A DNA stretch of 16,203 bases, taken from assembly GCA_934169535.1 (NCBI GenBank), contig CAKPOC010000024.1, forward strand, positions 1 to 16,203, written 5' to 3'. This document shows, piece after piece, positions 1 through 9,269 of the stretch. Made by a program: the position numbers and the translations under genes. Numbering within the stretch: position 1 is the first letter of the stretch; the number at the start of each line of letters is the position of its first letter. The DNA is from an uncultured Clostridia bacterium (GTDB lineage Bacteria > Bacillota > Clostridia > TANB77 > CAG-508). The notes beneath the pieces are model-generated. The model saw only the letters and a list, made by a program, of their open reading frames with translations. It did not search any database and was not told the DNA's origin.

Positions 1-3000
1 CAATTGAACTAGGATTTGAAAATGGACCAATATATTCTTCAAAAATAGTAATAAACAACTTAAGAATTACATCAGATTTGCAAGATGAAGCAATTTATGG
101 AATAACAAAAGGCGAAATTTTAATAAATGGTGCATCATATACAATTTCTACAGCATTATTACGAAACTTAGCAAGTGGAAATTCAATTCAATATTACTCA
201 CCAGAGGGACTAAAATCAAATACAAAATATAATTATGAAATAATTTTATATGATGTTGCTGGAAATAAAATGGCACTAAAAAATAATACAGGAGCAACAG
301 AAACATCTAAAAAAGCACCATCTGTAAAAATAACTCCTAATGCACAAAATGTAACAAGTGTTAATGTAAAAACCACATTAATAAATGAGGATAAAATACA
401 ACTAGATAATTACAATTATATTTTATATTCTAGCACAGGTGAAGTTGTTAAAAAAGGAAATCTTAGCGACGAAACAACAACAATTACTTTTACAGATTTA
501 GACCCAGAAGTTACTTACACAATTAAAGTATATGCAGATTTTGATATAAGTGATGGAAATGGCCTACACAAAAATGAAGAAATAGGAAATGCAACATTTA
601 CAACTTTAGCACTAAGCAAATTAGGAAGCTTAAAGCTAGATATAAATTATGATATAGACAAAGATATAACATCCAAAAGTGCAAAGATAAACACAGCAGT
701 AAATACAACAAAAACAGATCAAAGACTTATTGACATATTAAAAAGCGTAACTTTGATTATTAAAGACAATAAAAATAACGAAATTAAAAAAATTGAAATG
801 ACAGATGTAAAATCATTAAAGGCAGATGGAATTTCCAACTTTATTTCAAATTTAAAGTCAAACACTACTTATAAAATAGATGCAAAGGCAATAGCAAAGC
901 AAGGAACTGTAGAAAAAGAAATTACAACATCATTTACTACTACAAGTTTTACAACCTACAAGGAAACTGCAAAACTACAAATTCGTAATGTTGTAGCGAC
1001 TACAAACCTTATAGATATGGATATTTACATAGACGATAAAGATTCAGCAATTTCTGAAAACATTACTACAGTAAGATTAATGGATAAGTTTTCTAAGGAA
1101 TACTTACCAACAATGCAAGTTTTAGAAGGAACGCAAACTATTAAAAATACCAAAAGCATACCAACTAATACCTGGATAAGACTAACATATTCAGAGCTAG
1201 AGCAAGATGGAATATACACATTTACAGCAGAAGCGGCTGCTTATAACGAAACAAATGATGACACAAAAATAAGAAATAACTATTTAGTAGGGAAACAAGA
1301 TTTTATAACTTCTGGTTTAGGTGGAGATTTAGAGCTAGAAGGAATGCAGAGGGAAATTATCGAAAGTGGAAAAAATCTTTTAGATGTTACTTCAGATAAC
1401 AACTGGTATTCAAAAACATTTGATGCAATAACACCTGAATACAAAGTATCAGAAGATGGAAATAATGCAAATTTTCAAATAACTTCTAAATATAATTATG
1501 GAAGAACTTATGATAAAGCACAAAATCAAACAACAATGACATCAAACCAATGCTATGTATATAATTTAAAAAATTATGCAGGTCAAACTGTAACAATATC
1601 GTTTAAAGCACAATATCAGTGGAAAAATAATAACCCAGTAGCAACAAGTACACCACAAATATATTTACAATTAGGAAAATCAATAGGAAAAAATATTACT
1701 GAAATTACAGGAATAAATACAGGGAACTGGGCAGAATTTTCACAAACAATAACAGTGCCACAAGATGGATTTGTTGGTTTTTATTTAAAAGATTATACCC
1801 AAATTGATGTAACTGAAGCAACTTATGATGATGATGGAAACGAACTTACTCCAAGAGTAGAAACTGAAAATCAAAAAGATTATTATTTAAAAGTTAAGGA
1901 TTTACAAATAGAAAAGGGAATACAAAAAACAGCATATGAAGAATATAAATATATACTTTATGCAAATATAAAAGTTCAATTTATCGATAAAAATCATGTT
2001 ACATTTGATACAACTGCAAATACTTGCAAATATTATATAAAAGTAACTTCAAAAAATACTTCAGGAAAAGAAGAAACAAACGAGTATGATTATAACTACA
2101 ATTCTACTGACATGATTGAAGAAATAAAAAAATATGTTATAAAAGAAGTACCAGGCGAAACCGTTACATATAATGTAGAGCTAATAATAAAACAATATGG
2201 AAGAGAATACACAATAGCTCAAGCAACATTTGAATACAATGAAGAAAAAAGTAAGGAAATAAAGAGTATTTCTACAGTTAATGAATTTTTAGAGATTCAG
2301 CCAAATGGAAATTACATATTATTAAATGACATAGATTTAACTAACTCAGATACAACAAGCGAGTACACTTTTGGAAATGACAACATAATATTTAATGGCT
2401 CAATTGACTTTAATGGAAAAACAGTTACAAAAGATACATATTCATTAAAAAGAGCAAAAGAGTCAACATCATATATTTTCTACAAAATAGGTGCAGACGC
2501 TACACTAAAAAATGCAGTTATAGATTACCATATAAATAGTACTATGCAAAAAATGACGGTAACAGTATATGGTGATATAACTATAGAAACACCTGTAGCA
2601 GAAGAAGATGGATATTATTCATTGTTCTTATATAACGAAGGAACAATAGATAATATAATGATAAGACTAAATGAAGCTACAAAATGTGAAAGAGCAAATG
2701 TTGGTTTAGTAGGATATAAAAATTATGGAACAATAGAAAACTTTATAATATCGTACAATGTGACATTATATGCAACCCAGTATGTAGGTGGAGTATGCTT
2801 ATATTCAAGCAATGGAACTATTCAAAATGGATATATAACAGGGCAAGGAATAGAAACATATGGTGATATTTCGGCATATAACTATAGATACATAGGTGGA
2901 GTTGTATACCAATTAGATGGAGATGATGGATTAATACAAAATGTGTATAATACATCAACAATATTAATGCACCATACAAGTGGAACATATTCATATGCAG

Positions 3001-6000
3001 CAAACATTGTTTACAATTTAGGACTTCCACCAGTAGTAAATGGTGCAGGACAAATTACATCAACACCAGCATGTAGTGCAATGGTTAGAAATGTGTATTC
3101 AGTAATGTCATTAGTTACAGAATATCAAGATTTTGAACATTCAGGAGAACTTGATGCACAAAACAATGAGCAATATTTAGGACCAAACATATTAAATAAA
3201 AATAAAGGAACAAGAGTAAACGACTGTTATTATTTCTGTGAGGTTATGTATGAAAGCACAAAATATAACACTAAAACTGCATCAACAGGATTATACGAAT
3301 CTGGAGTACAAGATGTAATATTAAATGCAAACAAGTTTAATCAATTTATTATAGACAAATTTGTTACAAGCGGATATTATCCACATTTAAATTTAAATTA
3401 TTGCATGCCAAAACAGGACAATGTAAAAATAGACATAACAGGAAATGAAATTATAGACATTTTATCAGGAAAAACAATTGAAAATAATGATATAAATACT
3501 GAAGACGACATTTCAGATAAAGTAAAAAATGAAGTAAATTCATATATATCTTTAAATAATATAAATTTAAAAGATGAAAATATAAAACTTGTATCGTTTA
3601 GAGTTTATAATCCAGCAGGAACAACACTTACATTAATAGATGTAAAATACTTAGATGATGTAATTATAAGCCAAAGCTATAGTAAAAGAGTAAGTACTGT
3701 GTACATGATACTTCAAAATCCAACGTCATACCTAGATACTTATGATGTTGCAAAAATACAAAGTAAGCAAGCAAACGGAATATTAAAAACAACCGTATAT
3801 GGCGAAACCGAAGAAAATGGAACAAGAAGTATTGATGTAAGATTTGTAAAACAAATTAAAAGTGATGAAGAATGGGCAAAAATAAATGAAGATGACGAAA
3901 ACGGTGTAAGTGGACTAGAACAAAACTATAGGCTTGCAACAGATATAGACTTCAATAGTTCTAACTACAGTCCATACATAACAGGAACTTTCCAAGGCTA
4001 CTTAGATGGTGAATGTGATGGAGTAGTACATACTTTAAAAAATATTAGCGGGAAAGAGTCATTATTTGCAGGTTTTGCAAAAGGAACAATTAAAAATTTG
4101 AAAATCGACAATTTTATAATAAATACAAATGCACAATATGCAGGGCTTATACAAAATGCCGAAATGACAGATAACATAGTGTTAGACAATATTTCTATTT
4201 CAAATATGGAAATGAATATATCGTATAATTCAGGAAATGGTCAGTACGGAGGTATTGCAGGAAGAATTAACAGTGGAAGTGATAATAAGGCAGATAGCGT
4301 AACAATTCAAAACTGTTCTGTACAAGGATTTGATGTAACATTTACAGGAACTAACGCAGAAAATGTTAAAGCAGGTGGAATTTTAGGCTACATACACACA
4401 TTTGGAGGAGTAACAACTTACATTAGAAATTGTTATGTTAATAATTATATAGTTGACGCTGCAAATATTGTAAATAGTACAGGAATAGGTGGAATTTTAG
4501 GCTATAAAGTACATAGTACAGACGAAAGAGTAAAAGCAGGATCGCCAATGTTTTATATTCAAAACTGCTATACAACAGGGAAAATAAGCACAAGAACAAA
4601 TGCAGGTGGAATTTTAGGCTATGCAAAATATAGCAATATTTATATTCAAAATTGTTATAGCATTATAAACCTAAATTCAAAGGCAACCAGTGGAAATATA
4701 TGGTTTGGAGGAATTGCAGGAGCAAGCGATACTGGAGCCTCTGGAATACAAAATTGTTTATACTTAGGTAACATATATGTAGCAGGAAGCAATGTAAATT
4801 ATGTACACAGAATTCTTGGAAATAATACAGGCACATCATCATATAGTAACTACGCATATGCAGACCAATTAATGAGTGGTGAAAAAAATAACAACACAGA
4901 TGGTGCAACAAAATTATTAAATGATAATGAAATATTTACAGAAAATACTTTTACAAATTTATTAAAATTTGATGATAATTGGTCAAGAACAGGCAAGTCA
5001 AACAGTGGTGAGACAATAAACTTATTAAATAGTAAATATTTCTTACAACTAAAAAATAATACAAAAACAGAATTATTGTCAAACCAAAAACTTACAACAC
5101 TAGATAATGATTTAAAATTATACAGTATAAAAACAGAGGATACTTCAGGAAATGGAACCAAGGTTACTGTTACAATGAAGTTTGAAAATCCAAAAGGATT
5201 AAGCCTAACTGGTGTAACAATAGACGAAAATGATATGTCTGTTGTAGATGGAACTTGGCAAACATCACAAACATTAGAAGATGGATTAAATTTAACAGTA
5301 GTAAAATTTGAAGCAACTCCCAATAAAGCTTTAGAAAGCTATAAAATTAACAATATAATTTATACACCAGATGGAGCAAACTATAACGAAAAAGAAATTT
5401 CTACAAAAATTAAAATTACTTTGTATAAAGGAATTTCAAATGCAGTAGAATGGAATGAATTCTTCTCAGGATTAGGAAAACAATTCTCTGGGCAAAACGT
5501 AAGAATAACAGGAAACATTGACTTTAGCACAGTAGACCATATAGAGAGTAATGTTGTTATAGGTAGACTAGAAGGAAGCAAGGAATATTCAATTAGTAAT
5601 ATTAACTTAAACTTAAGTGAAAATTCTGGTTTCATAAACGAAATTAGAACAAATTGCACAAATATTAATTTTAAAGATTCTAACATAAACTGTAATGGTA
5701 ATTACACAGGAATTATAGCTATGCTAAGAGGAGAGATGAAAGATTGTACAGCAACTAACATTACAATAAATTCAAACAGAAACTCATATATAGGAATTGT
5801 AGCAAGAACTGTTTCAGGAAGATTTAACAACATTGATATTAGCAACATTACTGTGAGTGGTGACAATTGCATAGGAGGACTTGCTGGATACACATTATCG
5901 CTAGGCTCTTCAAGTAACATAAAAGGAACATATTTAAAAATTACAGGAACAGGAAACTCAATAGGTGGACTTTTTGGCTCAACACAAAGTAGCATTTCAA

Positions 6001-9000
6001 AAGTATATGCCTATCAATATTCAGAAACAGGCAAAAAAGCAGGAGATGCAGAAACTGATTACTTAGTAAAAGGCTTAAGTTGTGTAGGCGGAATTGCAGG
6101 CCAATATGAAGGAGGAGGCTCTACATGTTCAACAGGAGAAGTGACTAATAGTACAATATTAGGAACAGGCAATTGTGTAGGAGCAAACTTTGGAATAGGG
6201 GCAAGCACAACATTAAATTTTATATCAAAAAATAACGTTATTTTAGGCTCAAATTATGTAGGGGGAAATGACGGACAACATACTGGATGGACTGGAGGAA
6301 ATGCAGTTTCTGAAAATAATATAATAATTGCAACAAACAACTTAAATAAAGTAGCAGATTACAAAACAAAAAGTGCAACAGGAAATTATGTAGGCGGAAA
6401 TTATGGTTATGTAGGATGGAGCTCTGCGCAAAATAATACATCAAATAACAACTACATAAAAGGATTAGACTATGTAGGAGGAAACGTAGGAAACTTTTCA
6501 CATTACTTTGGTTCAGGAACAAACTTACTTTCTACAGGAACAAACCAACAAGTAATTGGAAGAAATTATGTAGGTGGAAATGCAGGTTGGGCAAATGCTA
6601 AACTAAGACAATTAAGAGCGCTAAACTGTATGGTAACAGCAAGTGGAAATTATGTAGGTGGATCAATTGGCTATAATGAATATTCAAGTACATCAACTTC
6701 TGGAACAAATAACAGTGAATATACAACAGCAGGTGTATATGTAAACTGTGTTACTGTAAAGGGGACAAACTATGTAGGTGGTGGTGCAGGCTACCATAGA
6801 GGAACACTATATGGTGTAGCTGTAACTAATAACACAAGTATTACAGGAACAGGCAACTATGTTGGAGGAATTTCAGGGTATTACACAGGATATGTAGGAA
6901 CTAATGCAAATTCTTTAGCCTCAGGAAATTATTATTTGTGGCATTCATACATAGAAAATAGTTTGGTAAAAGGTTCAAGCTATGTAGGAGGAATTACAGG
7001 AGGCCTTGAAATAGGAAACGTTTGGGACAACTATGTAGCTAATACAGCTGTTACTGCTACAAATGAAGCCGCAGGCGGAATTGTTGGATACTTTAATAAT
7101 GATAAATTAAGCAATATTCAGTATAAAGCAACTGTAAAATACAATTTTATAGCAAATAATATAAACCAATCTTCAGATGTAAAATCTGTATCTGCAAGAT
7201 ATTCAGCAGGTGGAGTAATTGGAGAATTAAGAAAAACTTTAAAATATAATGACAACATAGATAAATACAACAATGTAGAATGTAACTTAGTAGCAACAGA
7301 TGTTTATGCAACTTCAAGTAACTTTGGAGATATGGCAATAGGCTCAGTGCAAGGAAATGATTATGGAATAAACCAAGCTCAATTTCTGAATAACATTTAT
7401 GTGTATAATGGAAATATTCTATCAAATAATTTACTTGAAAAAGAAACACAAGTATCAGGAATTGTAGAAGAAAATAAAGCTTACAAAATGCTTACATCAG
7501 CAGACCTAAAAGTTCAAGCAACATATACAAAAAATACAAAAATTTATGAAGATGAATATGAGTATGAATATGACGATGAAGGAAATATAATAGGTTCAAC
7601 TGTAGTAGGTCAAAAAGTTGTAGGAAATGAAGGACTAAACTTTGGTACTGCAAGATATGTTTATAGCAGTGGATATTTCCCAACACTATATGTAGCACAT
7701 TCAGCAGAAAACTATTGGAGCTCAATGGGAGTAAATCCTACAAAGTTTGCAATACCTGAAAGAATAATAGAATATACAGAACCAACAATTAGTATGTTTG
7801 GTGCTGTAACGCAAAGTGAAAATTTACAAATGCTAGCAATGCCAGCAGAAATAAAACCAATAGATTATACCAAAGAAGAAACAATTCAAGAACCATTACC
7901 AAGCATATATGTATATGCGGTAGATGCAGATAAAATAAACATAGAATTTAGTAGTGCAGATGATAGTACAACATTCTCTGTAAGCTCAAACGGAAATATA
8001 ATTTCTGAAAAACAAACAATAAATAAACGAATTTACACATATAAATATGACTACAAAACACCATTTAGCATAAAAGTTTCAAATGCAGACTATTGGGATA
8101 TAGAAGAATATTCGGCTGACGAAATTAAAAATTTACTTTCTATAGTTGGTGATGAGTATTTCTATTTAGCAAATGATGGATTAAATTCTAACAAGCGCAC
8201 AATAGAAGGAAACTTTGTAAACTTATATGAGAACAAAGTATTAGACTCAAATGGAAATATTTATACAGTTGGAACAAACAACATAGTAGGAACAGTTTCA
8301 GGAATTGAAGCTCAAGATGAGCAAGTGCCAATAACTAAAGCTAAATATTCGGGAAAAACAATTGAAACATTTTACCATACTACAAAAATAACCGATTCAA
8401 GCAATAATTCTGTATACAAAGATGGTCAAATATTTGTTAAAAAGCAAAATATGTATGTAATAGATAGCAATTTTAACAATAAAGGAAACTCTGTAATAAT
8501 AGAGTCTTACAATAACAAACAATATGAAACAACACTTGGAAATGACGGAAAAATATACAATTTGTTAACACAAATAAAATATCCAGAAAATTTCAAAAAC
8601 GAAAAAATTGTGCAAATGACAAATAATTTAAATAATGACAGTGAAATTGTGTTAATATACACTCAAGCTGGAAAAGTATACGGATTTAACTATATAACAG
8701 GAGAAGAAATATATGATAATGGAGTAAACAACCAAGACACAGATTTTGCAAATTATTTAATTTCAAAATTAAATGTAGATAATTTATCATATAAGATTGA
8801 CCAAAAAGATTATGCAGAAGCACAAAAATTAGTTCAAAAATTAGAAAAAACTTCTATTGCTGAGGCAACTAAACAAATTGTAAACGAAGAAGATAATTCT
8901 AATTCAGAACAAAGTAGTGATAATATAAGCTTTACAGAAAATAAAAATACTGAAAAATCTTCAAATAATTATGTAACAGCATATAGTGCAACAAGCCAAG

Positions 9001-9221
9001 ACTATGTTGTATATAATGAGGATGAATTGTTGGATACGACAACTAAAGTTTTAACAACAGAAAATGCAAAGATTAGCAATAGCCCAGAGCTTACAAATTA
9101 TTATGAAAATTTATCGACTGGAACTAAAGCACTAAAAAATATTGGAACAATATTAATATCTATTGTTGTAATAATAATAATTCTAGCCTTAATTATAATG
9201 TATAAAAAAGGAAATAGATAA
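1..9221 (+). CDS. Giant C-terminally membrane-anchored surface protein with Fn3-like, jelly-roll and GLUG beta-solenoid modules (5' partial)
   Basis: The frame is open from the first complete codon (position 3) to TAA at 9219-9221, giving 3072 visible residues. The TTG at 78 is internal: the codons before it encode the same kind of beta-rich sequence and no Shine-Dalgarno precedes it, so the true start lies upstream of the window. Domains in order: four Fn3-like repeats (about 1-1310) with the typical NL-x-x-x-T-x-Y-x-(I/V) strand near 208, 497, 849 and 1194; a jelly-roll module (1360-1960); another Fn3-like unit (to 2260); three beta-solenoid modules (2271-3410, 3855-5060, 5436-7700) with beta-sandwich linkers between them; a membrane-proximal beta-rich domain (7730-8800); a low-complexity Glu/Asn/Ser segment (8820-9110); and one transmembrane helix (9141-9203) followed by a basic tail, KKGNR. 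The expected topology is an extracellular body with the C-terminus in the cytoplasm. There is no HExxH, LPxTG or SLH signature. Adhesin or envelope structural protein is an inference; the exact family is not recognised. Confidence 0.9.
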   Translation, partial: IELGFENGPIYSSKIVINNLRITSDLQDEAIYGITKGEILINGASYTISTALLRNLASGNSIQYYSPEGLKSNTKYNYEIILYDVAGNKMALKNNTGATETSKKAPSVKITPNAQNVTSVNVKTTLINEDKIQLDNYNYILYSSTGEVVKKGNLSDETTTITFTDLDPEVTYTIKVYADFDISDGNGLHKNEEIGNATFTTLALSKLGSLKLDINYDIDKDITSKSAKINTAVNTTKTDQRLIDILKSVTLIIKDNKNNEIKKIEMTDVKSLKADGISNFISNLKSNTTYKIDAKAIAKQGTVEKEITTSFTTTSFTTYKETAKLQIRNVVATTNLIDMDIYIDDKDSAISENITTVRLMDKFSKEYLPTMQVLEGTQTIKNTKSIPTNTWIRLTYSELEQDGIYTFTAEAAAYNETNDDTKIRNNYLVGKQDFITSGLGGDLELEGMQREIIESGKNLLDVTSDNNWYSKTFDAITPEYKVSEDGNNANFQITSKYNYGRTYDKAQNQTTMTSNQCYVYNLKNYAGQTVTISFKAQYQWKNNNPVATSTPQIYLQLGKSIGKNITEITGINTGNWAEFSQTITVPQDGFVGFYLKDYTQIDVTEATYDDDGNELTPRVETENQKDYYLKVKDLQIEKGIQKTAYEEYKYILYANIKVQFIDKNHVTFDTTANTCKYYIKVTSKNTSGKEETNEYDYNYNSTDMIEEIKKYVIKEVPGETVTYNVELIIKQYGREYTIAQATFEYNEEKSKEIKSISTVNEFLEIQPNGNYILLNDIDLTNSDTTSEYTFGNDNIIFNGSIDFNGKTVTKDTYSLKRAKESTSYIFYKIGADATLKNAVIDYHINSTMQKMTVTVYGDITIETPVAEEDGYYSLFLYNEGTIDNIMIRLNEATKCERANVGLVGYKNYGTIENFIISYNVTLYATQYVGGVCLYSSNGTIQNGYITGQGIETYGDISAYNYRYIGGVVYQLDGDDGLIQNVYNTSTILMHHTSGTYSYAANIVYNLGLPPVVNGAGQITSTPACSAMVRNVYSVMSLVTEYQDFEHSGELDAQNNEQYLGPNILNKNKGTRVNDCYYFCEVMYESTKYNTKTASTGLYESGVQDVILNANKFNQFIIDKFVTSGYYPHLNLNYCMPKQDNVKIDITGNEIIDILSGKTIENNDINTEDDISDKVKNEVNSYISLNNINLKDENIKLVSFRVYNPAGTTLTLIDVKYLDDVIISQSYSKRVSTVYMILQNPTSYLDTYDVAKIQSKQANGILKTTVYGETEENGTRSIDVRFVKQIKSDEEWAKINEDDENGVSGLEQNYRLATDIDFNSSNYSPYITGTFQGYLDGECDGVVHTLKNISGKESLFAGFAKGTIKNLKIDNFIINTNAQYAGLIQNAEMTDNIVLDNISISNMEMNISYNSGNGQYGGIAGRINSGSDNKADSVTIQNCSVQGFDVTFTGTNAENVKAGGILGYIHTFGGVTTYIRNCYVNNYIVDAANIVNSTGIGGILGYKVHSTDERVKAGSPMFYIQNCYTTGKISTRTNAGGILGYAKYSNIYIQNCYSIINLNSKATSGNIWFGGIAGASDTGASGIQNCLYLGNIYVAGSNVNYVHRILGNNTGTSSYSNYAYADQLMSGEKNNNTDGATKLLNDNEIFTENTFTNLLKFDDNWSRTGKSNSGETINLLNSKYFLQLKNNTKTELLSNQKLTTLDNDLKLYSIKTEDTSGNGTKVTVTMKFENPKGLSLTGVTIDENDMSVVDGTWQTSQTLEDGLNLTVVKFEATPNKALESYKINNIIYTPDGANYNEKEISTKIKITLYKGISNAVEWNEFFSGLGKQFSGQNVRITGNIDFSTVDHIESNVVIGRLEGSKEYSISNINLNLSENSGFINEIRTNCTNINFKDSNINCNGNYTGIIAMLRGEMKDCTATNITINSNRNSYIGIVARTVSGRFNNIDISNITVSGDNCIGGLAGYTLSLGSSSNIKGTYLKITGTGNSIGGLFGSTQSSISKVYAYQYSETGKKAGDAETDYLVKGLSCVGGIAGQYEGGGSTCSTGEVTNSTILGTGNCVGANFGIGASTTLNFISKNNVILGSNYVGGNDGQHTGWTGGNAVSENNIIIATNNLNKVADYKTKSATGNYVGGNYGYVGWSSAQNNTSNNNYIKGLDYVGGNVGNFSHYFGSGTNLLSTGTNQQVIGRNYVGGNAGWANAKLRQLRALNCMVTASGNYVGGSIGYNEYSSTSTSGTNNSEYTTAGVYVNCVTVKGTNYVGGGAGYHRGTLYGVAVTNNTSITGTGNYVGGISGYYTGYVGTNANSLASGNYYLWHSYIENSLVKGSSYVGGITGGLEIGNVWDNYVANTAVTATNEAAGGIVGYFNNDKLSNIQYKATVKYNFIANNINQSSDVKSVSARYSAGGVIGELRKTLKYNDNIDKYNNVECNLVATDVYATSSNFGDMAIGSVQGNDYGINQAQFLNNIYVYNGNILSNNLLEKETQVSGIVEENKAYKMLTSADLKVQATYTKNTKIYEDEYEYEYDDEGNIIGSTVVGQKVVGNEGLNFGTARYVYSSGYFPTLYVAHSAENYWSSMGVNPTKFAIPERIIEYTEPTISMFGAVTQSENLQMLAMPAEIKPIDYTKEETIQEPLPSIYVYAVDADKINIEFSSADDSTTFSVSSNGNIISEKQTINKRIYTYKYDYKTPFSIKVSNADYWDIEEYSADEIKNLLSIVGDEYFYLANDGLNSNKRTIEGNFVNLYENKVLDSNGNIYTVGTNNIVGTVSGIEAQDEQVPITKAKYSGKTIETFYHTTKITDSSNNSVYKDGQIFVKKQNMYVIDSNFNNKGNSVIIESYNNKQYETTLGNDGKIYNLLTQIKYPENFKNEKIVQMTNNLNNDSEIVLIYTQAGKVYGFNYITGEEIYDNGVNNQDTDFANYLISKLNVDNLSYKIDQKDYAEAQKLVQKLEKTSIAEATKQIVNEEDNSNSEQSSDNISFTENKNTEKSSNNYVTAYSATSQDYVVYNEDELLDTTTKVLTTENAKISNSPELTNYYENLSTGTKALKNIGTILISIVVIIIILALIIMYKKGNR
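1360..1960 (+). other. Jelly-roll (CBM/phage-tail-like) module within the giant surface protein
   Basis: The encoded segment opens with GKNLLDVTSDN and closes with LKVKDLQIEKG-x5-AYEEYK. Between them lie a (V/I)TISFKAQ strand and a W-AEFSQTITVP-x-DGFVGFYLKD strand pair. This opening and closing pattern (GKNLL ... QLEKG-x-x-x-T-x-YE-x-Y) is typical of CBM4_9-like, galactose-binding-fold modules in phage minor structural proteins and Bacillota surface proteins. A ligand, perhaps a glycan, is possible, but no binding residues can be assigned from the sequence alone. Confidence 0.6.
2271..3410 (+). repeat. Beta-solenoid module I of the giant surface protein
   Basis: This is the first of three homologous modules. 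It opens with an N-EFLEIQPNGNYILLNDIDL signature (2280-2340), then a FNGSIDFNGKTVT turn and a TLKNAVIDYHI strand. It continues with NVGLVGYKNYGTIENF, YVGGVCLYSSNGTIQNG and YIGGVVYQ rungs (2697-2950) and closes with SGYYPHL (about 3366-3390). The N-Y-x-L-x-x-D-I-D-(L/F) opening followed by GTI-x-N-(V/L/F) rungs is characteristic of GLUG and right-handed beta-helix proteins. Confidence 0.7.
3855..5060 (+). repeat. Beta-solenoid module II of the giant surface protein
   Basis: The module opens with DEEWAKI ... NYRLATDIDF (3861-3954), then a GTFQGYLDGECDGVVHTLKN turn, LFAGFAKGTIKNLKIDNF and QYGGIAGRI. Four compact GLUG rungs follow (GGILGY three times, then GGIAGA; 4374-4730), each preceded by an IQNC(Y/S/L) strand, and it closes with SKYFLQLKN. 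It is preceded by a beta-sandwich linker (about 3590-3855) containing YNPAGTTLT and PTSYLDTYDV, which aligns with the linker before module III. Confidence 0.7.
4374..4621 (+). repeat. Three exact 17-bp direct repeats inside the GLUG region
   Basis: GGTGGAATTTTAGGCTA occurs at 4374-4390, 4488-4504 and 4605-4621, spaced by 114 and 117 nt (38 and 39 codons). Each copy encodes GGILGY. The matching IQNCY strands are also nearly identical in DNA (around 4554-4572 and 4640-4657). Because identity extends to codon choice, recent in-frame duplication or gene conversion of a rung unit is the simplest explanation. This is coding repeat structure, not a CRISPR. Confidence 0.85.
5436..7700 (+). repeat. 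Beta-solenoid module III with long GLUG array
   Basis: The module opens with AVEWNEFFSGL ... NVRITGNIDF and closes with SGYFPTLYV. Inside it is the longest run of GG-x-x-G rungs in the window. They begin CIGGLAGY (5868), SIGGLFG (5958) and CVGGIAG (6084), followed by eight copies of a YVGG-x-x-G codon block starting at 6255, 6387, 6471, 6567, 6651, 6771, 6858 and 6981. AAGGIVGYF and SAGGVIGEL follow (7068-7225). Start-to-start spacing within the eight-copy set is 84-132 nt, always a multiple of three (28-44 residues per coil). The preceding linker (5113-5435) carries ENPKGLSLTG and PNKALESYKI. Confidence 0.75.
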
Positions 9222-9233
9222 AATAAAAAGTGT

Positions 9234-9265
9234 CCCCTTATTAAACAAAAAGGTTTAATAAGGGG
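9234..9265. terminator. Perfect 13-bp hairpin, probable bidirectional terminator
   Basis: The arm CCCCTTATTAAAC (9234-9246) pairs without mismatch to GTTTAATAAGGGG (9253-9265) across a 6-nt loop. It starts 12 nt after the stop codon of the giant gene. The plus-strand tail is only moderately U-rich (CTTGTT). On the minus strand the stem is followed by ACAC and then TTTTTATTTT, a better T-tract, so it may also end minus-strand transcription coming from the intergenic region. Confidence 0.8.
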
Positions 9266-9269
9266 CTTG

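Noticed and set aside
78..80. TTG at 78 as the start of the giant gene
   Set aside because: The frame is open with beta-rich coding sequence back to position 3, and there is no ribosome binding site before this codon. The gene begins outside the window.
4850..5323. 157-codon open frame on the minus strand
   Set aside because: It lies wholly inside the giant plus-strand gene and has the composition expected from reading an A-rich gene backwards. It is an antisense shadow, as are the other minus-strand frames inside the genes.
6255..6995. Regularly spaced repeats as a CRISPR array
   Set aside because: Spacing varies but stays in multiples of three, the repeats encode YVGG turns, and the reading frame runs through them. 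They are protein repeats.
9100..9221. Sortase anchor at the C-terminus of the giant protein
   Set aside because: There is no LPxTG-like motif before the hydrophobic segment. A simple transmembrane helix with a basic tail fits better.
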